Below are positions 9,320 through 17,572 of a DNA stretch of 64,000 nucleotides, one piece after another. The position numbers and the translations under genes were made by a program. Each line of letters starts with the position of its first letter. The first letter of the stretch is position 1. Source of the DNA: Bacteroidia bacterium (lineage in GTDB: Bacteria; Bacteroidota; Bacteroidia; UKL13-3). The notes below the pieces were generated by a model that was not told where the DNA came from, ran no database searches, and saw only the letters and a program-made list of their open reading frames with translations. Location of the stretch: assembly GCA_025454975.1 (NCBI GenBank), contig JALONK010000002.1, positions 1 through 64,000 on the forward strand, read 5' to 3'.

Positions 9320-12300
9320 TTATAGAGCTATTAAATTTGTTGAAGTAATTGAAAAAGAATCGGTATTTACATTAAACTCATAATTGTTTATGCGTATACT
9401 CATGCCGGTTGTAATACTACTTATGGAGATAAAAACAGAAGAACAATCTTTTGCAAAAATTATTGTTGCAGGAACTACAACATTACTACTGTTTAAAACT
9501 TCAATAACAGGAGCATTTTGAGTAGAGCCCATTAATAATATGTCGTTTAACATTGGATTGCATAATGGTTCATCGCTACGAAGTAATAAACCATAAAGCG
9601 TCGTATTTGCCTCATTTACTATTTTTATTACTTCTGTTGTCAATGGTTTATTCAGTGTTTTTATCTCTGAAATAATATGCTCTGATAACAACTCAAACTT
9701 GCTATTGTACTTTGGCAACAACTCTTTTAGTTGATTTGACAGTGCCGGTGTTTCATCTTGTGGTGCATAAGTTCTATCTCGCATACTATTCAACAAATTT
9801 GTAAGCCATCCCACTTCGGTTGTGGTTAAATTTGCCTTTAATTCGTACTGTGCCTTTTGCGACACACCTAATTGGTAAGTAGCAAATTGTGAAACTAAAT
9901 CCGGATACTTTGAAGTCTTAAAAGTTAAGGTATGAACTTTCTGTTCAACTGCGGATGAACCGACTTGTAAAACAGCTATTACATTTAATTCATAAATTTT
10001 TTCCGGTTTCAACTGTTGGTTTATGGTAAATTCTGCTTGATAACTTAATTGATTGATATTACCACCTGATGTAACACAATCAAATCCTTCAGTTAACAGT
10101 TTATTCCATAAAGTTACACCCGGGGTTTGGCTTGCCCTTCTATTAACCTTCCATAAAAGTGTTGATGGTACCTCTGCTTTTGTTTCAGGATCAATAATGC
10201 TGCATTTTAACCTGTAATTTCGCTCAGGTAATCCATTAACTGCCGGCCATGTAGCAAAAAGTAATCTGGCATATCCCACTAAATATTGCAGATTGATTCT
10301 AGGATTATTGGTAAACAAAGGTTTAACATAAATAATATTGCCATCAATATCAGGTGATGAAGCCTCACGATCTAAATAGTACTTTAGATGTGCAAGATTA
10401 ATTTCATCATCAGGTTTATCAACTCCAAACTTTTTATGTCGTTTAAACGCCTCCGAAGTGCTGCTATAGTCTTCTTTATATTCATGTATAAAACCCACAG
10501 GACCCTTTGTTCTAAATAGCAAATGATAGGTTTGAGGATGTGAAATATTTTCGTTTATCTGATGTTTACCCGCTATCTCAATTGCAAATTTAGTATCCGG
10601 ACGCCAAATGGGTTGAATGCTATTTTTTAATCCGTTTTCTATATCTGTTAATTGAGTTTGTAATTGCGCAGCACTAGGCATGGTGCTTTGGATTAATTGA
10701 TCCTCGGCTGTAGTATAGCTAATTTCTTGTAGATAAATACTTTTAGGCTGACCTGTACGCTTGGCAATAAAATCAACAACAGGAACTGTAGTTACTGATG
10801 TACCAACAAAAACCCTTAGGGTTTGAAGTTTTGGGTCATAAACAAAACCTACAGTTTTAGGGATGCCATCAGATAATACAAAACCTTCATGTCGGTATGT
10901 AAATACTTCATCATATACAATATCTATGTGTAAACGATTATCTAATAAATACATGGTGTAACCAAAGTCATACTCATTAGGCCAAAATACCCTCATGCGT
11001 TTATCTACTATCACCCTTCTCTCAGGAGAATTATCTGATGTTAGAATGGTAGCTGTAATTCCAACTGCATAGGATTCAGTAATTTTTTGATATGGCAATG
11101 GTGCGCGAAACACCTCCCACAATTCTTGAGTCCAATAACTATCAATGTTTCCCTGTAAATAATATGAAGGAATGGCATCGTATTGGGGATCTGTTGAATA
11201 TTGGTTTAATGGAATCCTCACTCCATTATTTGGATTATTAAAACTGAGGTATGTTTTATTATTAATAGTACCTGTTCCACTTGAACTTCTTAAGAAAGGA
11301 ACTAGTGAATTTAAATGAATTCCCATTCTATTATTACCATTAACAGCAATAAAACTATCGTAGGTTACATTAGCGTTAGGAGGAACATTAATTAACGCCG
11401 TATTACTTAAAGTAAGATTTGACTGTAATGTCCATAAGCCAATTTGTTTAAGCGAATTTGGGTTGAAAATATTATTGTTCGGGGCAATTCCAAACAACTT
11501 AACATCAGCAATTGTTCCCTTAAATACTTCATTATCGTAAAAGCAACTATTCCCAATCATCATCAATCCGTTGGCAGTTGGACTTTGAAAAACATTGTTA
11601 ACACATTTGATAACAATTTTATCAATAATCTTTCCGGTAGGTGCAGTGAAATTTATATTAACATTATCCCAATTTAGGTCTTGTGGAATAAACCAACGCT
11701 TACCAATTTCGATAAATTTATAAATCGGATAACCGTTCAAATCATTATCAACATTTTGCTTTTGATAAAAATGAACGGACAATAATGTAAACCTATTTTC
11801 TGCATTCCTTGGTGGCTTATCAAATGAAGTAGCATCATAATAAATATCTGAGGTATCTAATGAGAACTTGAAACTAATATTGGATAAGGGTTTATCCATG
11901 TATAATTCTAACCCCTTTTTTGTTTTTATTTTTAAAGCCTTTTGAAAGGGAAGATAACCATCAGTTTTATCTATAACTTCTGATGTGCTATCTTCAACTA
12001 ATAATGAAACATTTTCATCCAGTTTAAGGGATTTACTTTTTTCAGCTAAAAGCCCTGTTTCGTTTGTTTCCCAATTAATAGTTTTAAGTACACTTCCTGA
12101 TTTACTGCAAAATAGTTTTCTTGCATCAACATTAAAGGATTCGAGTTTAATACTACCCGGCGATGTTTGGTTAACGAAACTAAACATGTCTTGTGCAAGT
12201 ATTCTTAATTTGTTTGTTTTTCTTGATTCACCAGGAAGCACTTGTTGAATACTTGCATTAGGTAAAGCTGTTAATTGTGCAAGTGTTAATGGGACTTTAC

Positions 12301-15300
12301 CGTCAGAACTTTCGCCAACCGTTGCTAATAACGGTAAATGTGTGGCTACTTGTTCCCATATATTATAATTAGCCCAGGTATTTGTGTTAGGATTTAAATA
12401 TTTTACAACAATTTTGTCTATAACAAACCTGTGTAAATTTTGATTGCTAAATGATTTCACCGGTGGCGACAAGAAAAAATGATCACTTCCACTAATGATA
12501 CCACCAACCTTTACATTTGATGTGCTTGTTAAATTAAACATTGGTGTTTGTGTAAAATCAATATCTATATAGCTATCCATAGGTATTGTATACTCATCCC
12601 AATCAATACCTGTTAGGTTAAGTGTATTTTGTTGCAATAAAATTTTGAAGCTTTCTTTTGTTTGCATGCTTAATGCACTTACCGGCATGGCAGTAGTGGA
12701 ATCAAGTAATGGTATCGGTGAGGTATCAGCAGAAGTTCTATTGCTTTTTTTCCATTCCAATTCAACGGATAAATTAACGTCATCAAATGGGAATGGCAAA
12801 CCTATACTCACTTCAAAATATCCTTTGATAATAAATGGTTTTGGTGCTTCTGCAGCCAACACCGCTCTTAAAGCTATGCTAAATCCGAATTTGTAAACCC
12901 TTATGGCAGCCTCACCGGCAACTTCCATAAATCCTCCAATTTGGAACGGTTTGTAGCTGATTTCTCCACCCATTCTATTACTTAAGGTGGCTCCAATTTT
13001 AACCGGACCAATTTTCTTCATTACACCCATTGAAGCACCGGCTCCTGCTTTTATTCCTCGTTTATTCAGCATCAGGTAGGCATAAGCATCAACTAATTCG
13101 AAAATCTTTGCTCTAATGCGATCTTCAACTGGAAACTCTCTGCCAAAATTAACAAACCATGCCGACGAATCTTTAAAGAAGAATGCCATTTCTGCTAACC
13201 CTTGTATCCTTAAAACACTACCTGCATCTTCGCCTTCTGTTGGCGACAAATAATTAACGCCTAAGCCTGACCATATTGATTCTTCATCAATGGCCAAAAA
13301 CGATACAAATGGTGGATCTTGTGGATCGTTTAAGCCCAAACGTTTTTTCATGATGGCTGTTTGACCCTGAAGCAATAACAGTTTGGGCAAACCTAACATC
13401 ACAAATATTTTAGAGTTAACCGAATAACCACTATCACCCATTGTGCCTATGGTAACTCCGGCACCTAAATTAAACCCGGTATCTCCTATAAACTTGTTGC
13501 TGTCAATTAACACTCCCTCTCTTGGATCTAATCGCTTGTAATACTTCCACCAATTCTCTCCTTCTAGTCTGTTCACATGGTAATTATGACCAATTAATCC
13601 CCTAAAACCATAAATGCCTAGTCCGGTTGGACCTAAAGGAATAGGAACATTTAGGTCAACCCCTAAATCAACAATAAAATTAGGAATACTTGGTGTCATT
13701 TTAATTGCTGCTCCCGCCGAAATACCTAAGTCATTTAAGCTAATAGAAATACCTCCACCATATTCAGTTGGAGCAGAAGGTGAACTATTGGTATTTTTAA
13801 CTGAAATAAAACCTTCTATTAATACATTGGCTTCTTCAGGCGTTGCGTCTCCCGGTATTCTTATACTAACGCGGATTGATTCAACTTTTAAGAAAATATC
13901 TACAGGTCCATTATCAATGCTAAAATAAAGTTTAACACCATTGGCCTGTCCGTTAACTCCGGCCGAACCTGTATTGATGTTTCCATCAAAACTGATTACT
14001 CCATATTTCCTGTTCTTTAATTGGGATACAGTAAATGATAATCCATGTACACCAACTTTAACTGCTCCCAATTCTAAATTGAACGGAGGCATAGTTATTG
14101 AACCTAATCTAAAATCAATATCACCATCATCATAGATAATAAGCTTTTCTATAGCAATGTTTTTAGGTAAAAAACTACCTAATCCCGCTATATCATCCTT
14201 GAAAGATAATACACCTGAAAGTCCGATTCCCTTTCTATTATTTACCTCTTCATACGATAAGGTATCTATTTGAAAATCGAAAACATTGAAACAACTTATT
14301 AATATTGGATTTGCTTTGAAGTTACCTACTATTTTAAAGTTATCTAAGTCTTTTATAAATACACTAACATCAACAATTTTAGCAGCTCCTCCGCCACCTA
14401 ATTGTGGTATTTTTAGTCTTGCATCAATTTTAGAATTGAGCAATTTATTCATGTGAAAGTTTAAAGCAACCTCAGTAATGGCTATCTCAAAATTTCCAAT
14501 CTTAAATGGTATAGCGCCACTTACATTTGTTTCTAAACCTACGTAACCCGAGAATCCTCCGGTACCTGCCAACATATTCCTTCCAACTATTTTACGGATA
14601 GGATTTGTTTCTGAGATTGATGATGTGCTTACCTTCTTAAAACGACTTGGTAGGATGACTTCAGCTTCTTCAATAAAAATACCAACAAAATCATCAGGTC
14701 GTCCATCTGCTGTTGCTTCCGGAATATTGGTTTTTGTACTAAAATCGAGTTTAACCTGTGATAAGTTTATTATAAACCCTGTATTGCCAATTTGTGCCGG
14801 TAGATTTGTGCTTAAGGAAATATCGGTACTGTAGCCTAATCCTGTATCTGAGTCTACATAAAACATAGCTTCACCCATTCGTAACAAAACCTTTGGGCTA
14901 CCGTTTGCATCCGGTGGAATTACACTGTAAGGTGCAGGCTTTGGACTTGGAGTTAATGAAGGATTAGTTGGATGATTGCCGAGCCCGTCATAAACAGGTG
15001 TTAAAATATGTCGCGGAAACTCTAATGCCAGTGATAATTTTAATGATGCCTTAAAGCTTGGTGTAATTAAAGAGCGTAAATATGCCTCAATACCATTTGG
15101 CATCATAATAGAAAAAAAATCTTCTACTGCTAAGGCAGTTAATACATCTGATACTTGTTTTAGGTAAGTTTCAAAGATTACATCCGATAATGGAATATTA
15201 AACTTACCTTGACTTTTTATGCGGTAAACCAACTCCGACAAACTTTCTTCATTATCCGGAATAAGAATATTTGTACTTAACCTGCCGTTGATATTTTGGA

Positions 15301-15769
15301 TAAGAGTTTTATACCTTGGCTGAGTTGCTGAATACTCAACACAATGGTTTAAGGTGTGACCGATTAACTCTTCTTCTGAAATACTGAAAACCTGTAATCC
15401 TAAATGGTAAAGAGACTTTGTACTAAAGTCGAAAGATTTTAAATCAAAATTTTTAAGATAAGATAAAATTCCCCATTGGTATTGAACACTAATAGGAATT
15501 GATGAAATATTTGTGTCGTAGTCGGGGTTTAATACTAACTCCATACCACCGGGTATAGGAATGGATAGTTTTTGCGCGCTTACAATATCGAGGCTATAAA
15601 ATGCACCATCTCCTTTAACACTTTTACTGTATTGCAAATTTTTGTAATGCAAATTACTAAATACCGCATTTGCACCTGTTTGTATAAACTGAAGATAGGC
15701 AGGTAAGTCAGTTATTTGTATCAACTCCGATAATCGGGGATAATATCTGCGGGTTACAGTTGTGGTCAT
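9320..15769 (-). CDS. Giant protein with repetitive beta region (DUF6603-like) and LamG-like domain
   Basis: This is a 2149-aa protein without signal peptide or sorting tail. Residues 1-280 are mixed. About 280-1060 is a long array of amphipathic beta strands rich in Gly/Ile/Leu/Val (for example GLGIYGFRGLIGHNY and KIGATLSNRMGG), which resembles DUF6603-type proteins. That resemblance is from memory and is weak. About 1440-1690 looks like a concanavalin/LamG-type sandwich (EGFVLSDGIPKTVGFVYDP, then LRVFVG). About 1720-1990 is Ig-like, about 1990-2075 is helical, and a small beta domain ends the protein. It is the first gene of a two-gene unit with the 2053-aa gene. A conserved inverted-repeat box lies 168 bp upstream of its ATG. 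I cannot assign a function. The size and layout suggest a structural or carrier protein. Confidence 0.8.
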   Translation of the reverse strand: MTTTVTRRYYPRLSELIQITDLPAYLQFIQTGANAVFSNLHYKNLQYSKSVKGDGAFYSLDIVSAQKLSIPIPGGMELVLNPDYDTNISSIPISVQYQWGILSYLKNFDLKSFDFSTKSLYHLGLQVFSISEEELIGHTLNHCVEYSATQPRYKTLIQNINGRLSTNILIPDNEESLSELVYRIKSQGKFNIPLSDVIFETYLKQVSDVLTALAVEDFFSIMMPNGIEAYLRSLITPSFKASLKLSLALEFPRHILTPVYDGLGNHPTNPSLTPSPKPAPYSVIPPDANGSPKVLLRMGEAMFYVDSDTGLGYSTDISLSTNLPAQIGNTGFIINLSQVKLDFSTKTNIPEATADGRPDDFVGIFIEEAEVILPSRFKKVSTSSISETNPIRKIVGRNMLAGTGGFSGYVGLETNVSGAIPFKIGNFEIAITEVALNFHMNKLLNSKIDARLKIPQLGGGGAAKIVDVSVFIKDLDNFKIVGNFKANPILISCFNVFDFQIDTLSYEEVNNRKGIGLSGVLSFKDDIAGLGSFLPKNIAIEKLIIYDDGDIDFRLGSITMPPFNLELGAVKVGVHGLSFTVSQLKNRKYGVISFDGNINTGSAGVNGQANGVKLYFSIDNGPVDIFLKVESIRVSIRIPGDATPEEANVLIEGFISVKNTNSSPSAPTEYGGGISISLNDLGISAGAAIKMTPSIPNFIVDLGVDLNVPIPLGPTGLGIYGFRGLIGHNYHVNRLEGENWWKYYKRLDPREGVLIDSNKFIGDTGFNLGAGVTIGTMGDSGYSVNSKIFVMLGLPKLLLLQGQTAIMKKRLGLNDPQDPPFVSFLAIDEESIWSGLGVNYLSPTEGEDAGSVLRIQGLAEMAFFFKDSSAWFVNFGREFPVEDRIRAKIFELVDAYAYLMLNKRGIKAGAGASMGVMKKIGPVKIGATLSNRMGGEISYKPFQIGGFMEVAGEAAIRVYKFGFSIALRAVLAAEAPKPFIIKGYFEVSIGLPFPFDDVNLSVELEWKKSNRTSADTSPIPLLDSTTAMPVSALSMQTKESFKILLQQNTLNLTGIDWDEYTIPMDSYIDIDFTQTPMFNLTSTSNVKVGGIISGSDHFFLSPPVKSFSNQNLHRFVIDKIVVKYLNPNTNTWANYNIWEQVATHLPLLATVGESSDGKVPLTLAQLTALPNASIQQVLPGESRKTNKLRILAQDMFSFVNQTSPGSIKLESFNVDARKLFCSKSGSVLKTINWETNETGLLAEKSKSLKLDENVSLLVEDSTSEVIDKTDGYLPFQKALKIKTKKGLELYMDKPLSNISFKFSLDTSDIYYDATSFDKPPRNAENRFTLLSVHFYQKQNVDNDLNGYPIYKFIEIGKRWFIPQDLNWDNVNINFTAPTGKIIDKIVIKCVNNVFQSPTANGLMMIGNSCFYDNEVFKGTIADVKLFGIAPNNNIFNPNSLKQIGLWTLQSNLTLSNTALINVPPNANVTYDSFIAVNGNNRMGIHLNSLVPFLRSSSGTGTINNKTYLSFNNPNNGVRIPLNQYSTDPQYDAIPSYYLQGNIDSYWTQELWEVFRAPLPYQKITESYAVGITATILTSDNSPERRVIVDKRMRVFWPNEYDFGYTMYLLDNRLHIDIVYDEVFTYRHEGFVLSDGIPKTVGFVYDPKLQTLRVFVGTSVTTVPVVDFIAKRTGQPKSIYLQEISYTTAEDQLIQSTMPSAAQLQTQLTDIENGLKNSIQPIWRPDTKFAIEIAGKHQINENISHPQTYHLLFRTKGPVGFIHEYKEDYSSTSEAFKRHKKFGVDKPDDEINLAHLKYYLDREASSPDIDGNIIYVKPLFTNNPRINLQYLVGYARLLFATWPAVNGLPERNYRLKCSIIDPETKAEVPSTLLWKVNRRASQTPGVTLWNKLLTEGFDCVTSGGNINQLSYQAEFTINQQLKPEKIYELNVIAVLQVGSSAVEQKVHTLTFKTSKYPDLVSQFATYQLGVSQKAQYELKANLTTTEVGWLTNLLNSMRDRTYAPQDETPALSNQLKELLPKYNSKFELLSEHIISEIKTLNKPLTTEVIKIVNEANTTLYGLLLRSDEPLCNPMLNDILLMGSTQNAPVIEVLNSSNVVVPATIIFAKDCSSVFISISSITTGMSIRINNYEFNVNTDSFSITSTNLIAL

Positions 15770-15937
15770 GCGCGCGTTTTGGATTAATTAGATTAAATAA
15801 TCTGTGGACTTTTATTACTAACGTGAATTTACATTTCTTCTATATGCGAATCGAAGCGGCATCTATTGTTTGTAACCTATCAAATTTTACAAGTAGCTAA
15901 TGTTCTTATCATTAGATAAATTGACCCATTACAAATT

Positions 15938-15951
15938 GGTTCTTTTGTACC
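15938..15951 (-). promoter_or_regulatory. Inverted-repeat operator box upstream of the 2149-aa gene
   Basis: The box reads GGTTCTTTTGTACC, with half-sites GGTTC and GTACC around four bases. It lies 168 bp upstream of the ATG at 15769. The 32-base block 15936-15967 matches 23027-23058 at 29 positions, including 20 consecutive bases. Such conservation in otherwise unrelated AT-rich DNA suggests a shared protein-binding site. Confidence 0.6.
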
Positions 15952-16335
15952 ATAAAATTAGTAATTGTTAACCATATTAAACAAACACCTCATCCCTAAT
16001 TGTTAGTGAGAAAAAATAAAAATACAGCTTACGCAATTTATCTCTAGAGGAAAGACACGAACCACATCATAAATGAATTAAATAAATTGTAAAATTTATT
16101 GCTTCCTTGGCTTTGATTGATAATATCAAGAATACTACCGGTATATGCAGCTACCTTTCCCAAGGAGGTGCCGGAAGGATGCGAACAAATTACTTTTTAA
16201 AATAAGTTTCAACCGCATATCATCTATCGGTAAAAATTTTAATGGTGATCAATCACTTGCTGAACTTAATTTGTAATAACACAGTTGACTTATTATGCCT
16301 GTTTCTATCGGATTCAGATAAATGTAATTTTCCCT

Positions 16336-16365
16336 CGTTCACGCAGATGTGCCGTCCGTGTGTTG
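16336..16365 (-). repeat. Inverted extra copy of the GC-rich palindromic core
   Basis: Read on the minus strand, this ~28-base segment repeats the core of the 132-bp tandem units (CACACGGACGGCAC, then CTGCGTGAACG). Similarity stops at the core edges, so the core can occur apart from the tandem array, as in a REP-like dispersed element. Confidence 0.65.
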
Positions 16366-16671
16366 TAATATTTTCTACTATAGTTGAATTTCCCATTCAT
16401 TTAAACTTAAAAGTAAAGTTTATTTGGTAAATATTCACTTGCTGTATTCCGGGAATCAAAAAGTGGTATGATTATATTTCTATTTTTATTGCTTGGCTGA
16501 ATATAAACTTTTCTTATAACAATTGCATCTGCTCTGTTATTATTTTACTATCATTTGTTGCGATAGATACTATTTTCTGTCTCTAAAAATATGACTCAAA
16601 TTATCCGTACTACTTTGTATAAAATGTGCAAAGGATGTTTTATTGACTTTTATTTTCAAAAACTCATACAT

Positions 16672-17062
16672 AACCAAAAATTAAACTTTATAAGAATATA
16701 ACTCTTCCAAATTTTTAATCAATGAGGTTGGATAATTTTAAAGTTATGGTTATAGTTTGTTTTGTTGTACACGGACGCCACGTCAGCGTTAACGGGTTAT
16801 ACATAATAAAAAATAAGCTTTATAAGAATATAACTATTCCAAATTTTTAATCAATGAGGTTGGATAATTTTAAAGTTATGACTATAGTTTATTTTGTTGC
16901 ACACGGACGGCACGTCCGCGTGAACGGGTTTACATACCAAAAAAATAAGCTTTATAAGAATATAACTTTTCCAAATTTTTAATTAATGAGGTTGGATAAT
17001 TTTAAAGTTATGGTTACAGTTTGTTTTGTTGCACACGGACGGCACGCCCGCGTGAACGAGTA
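16672..17062 (+). repeat. Three tandem 132-bp repeats with a palindromic core
   Basis: The units lie at about 16672-16803, 16804-16935 and 16936-17062, with an exact period of 132 bp and only scattered substitutions. Each has an AT-rich part (CTTTATAAGAATATAACT, then AATGAGGTTGGATAATTTTA) and a GC-rich end whose core starts at about 16768, 16900 and 17032. That core (CACGGACG-GCA-CGTCCGCGTG) can fold into a hairpin with a small bulge. The substitution pattern between units partly keeps the palindrome (CGTCCGCGTG against CGCCCGCGTG). There are no unique spacers, so this is not a CRISPR array. Confidence 0.85.
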
Positions 17063-17109
17063 AGATTACACAGATACAGATTTTTTTATTAAACATAACA
17101 TTAATCAAT

Positions 17110-17568
17110 TTAATACCTATAGTTGATTTCCATGTCAAAGTTGGTTGAAGTCCAAGTGCCTTGCAGCATTTGAATAAGAGCGTCTAAAATTTTAATTAAT
17201 TCAGCAGTTGGAAATGGTTTTCTATAAAATATTTTAAAATCGCCATCACTGGTTGGAATACCTTGCAATTCAGATACAGAAATAAAAGCACCTTTGTTTT
17301 GAATAACTGTTTTAACAGTTTGAAGAATTTGAATCATGGTTTGCTCTTCAGTGGAATTTACAATAATTCTATCCCAAATTATTGCAAAATAACCGGCATA
17401 CATCCCATTAATAATATTTTTATTTTCTCTGAGAAATCGATTCTTGTTCGTGAAAATATGCTGAGACTTTTTTAACTCTTCATTTATGTAGTGAATTAAC
17501 AACTGCATAAATATGTTAGATATGTAAAATCCTTTGTCGTCGCGATAATTTATAAAATCTGCACTCAT
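17110..17568 (-). CDS. 152-aa protein, candidate immunity protein for the 1057-aa protein
   Basis: I do not recognise the family. It is a soluble alpha/beta protein without signal peptide or membrane segment. The first ~90 residues look helical (NIFMQLLIHYINEELKKSQ). The second part has the pattern MIQILQTVKTVIQNKGAFISV, then a GIPTSDGDFKIFYRKPFP strand-turn segment and a final helix. It starts 4 bp after the stop of the 1057-aa gene and closes that operon. A small gene immediately downstream of a large gene with a toxin-like C-terminus is the usual place for an immunity gene. That positional argument is the only support for the role. It could equally be a small structural partner. Confidence 0.6.
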   Translation of the reverse strand: MSADFINYRDDKGFYISNIFMQLLIHYINEELKKSQHIFTNKNRFLRENKNIINGMYAGYFAIIWDRIIVNSTEEQTMIQILQTVKTVIQNKGAFISVSELQGIPTSDGDFKIFYRKPFPTAELIKILDALIQMLQGTWTSTNFDMEINYRY

Positions 17569-17572
17569 AACA

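Larger units (their letters stand above)
15770..17109. other. Gene-free 1.34-kb gap inside the giant-protein cluster
   Basis: No convincing coding sequence is present; the longest open frame (62 codons at 16242-16430, plus strand) has no supporting features. The gap holds an operator-like box at 15938-15951, a GC-rich palindromic core at 16336-16365, and three 132-bp tandem repeats at 16672-17062. On the minus strand a stretch at 15881-15889 (TAAAATTTG) resembles the Bacteroidetes -7 promoter element and could serve the 2149-aa gene. Confidence 0.6.

Noticed and set aside
12645-14834. Several 60-100 codon frames on the plus strand opposite the 2149-aa gene
   Set aside because: They mirror the codon pattern of the long minus-strand gene and have no domain or start signals.
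16242-16430. 62-codon open frame in the 1.34-kb gap
   Set aside because: No conserved features, no plausible start context, and the palindromic core sequence runs through it.
16672-17062. CRISPR array
   Set aside because: The 132-bp units are near-identical throughout, with no unique spacers and no cas genes nearby.
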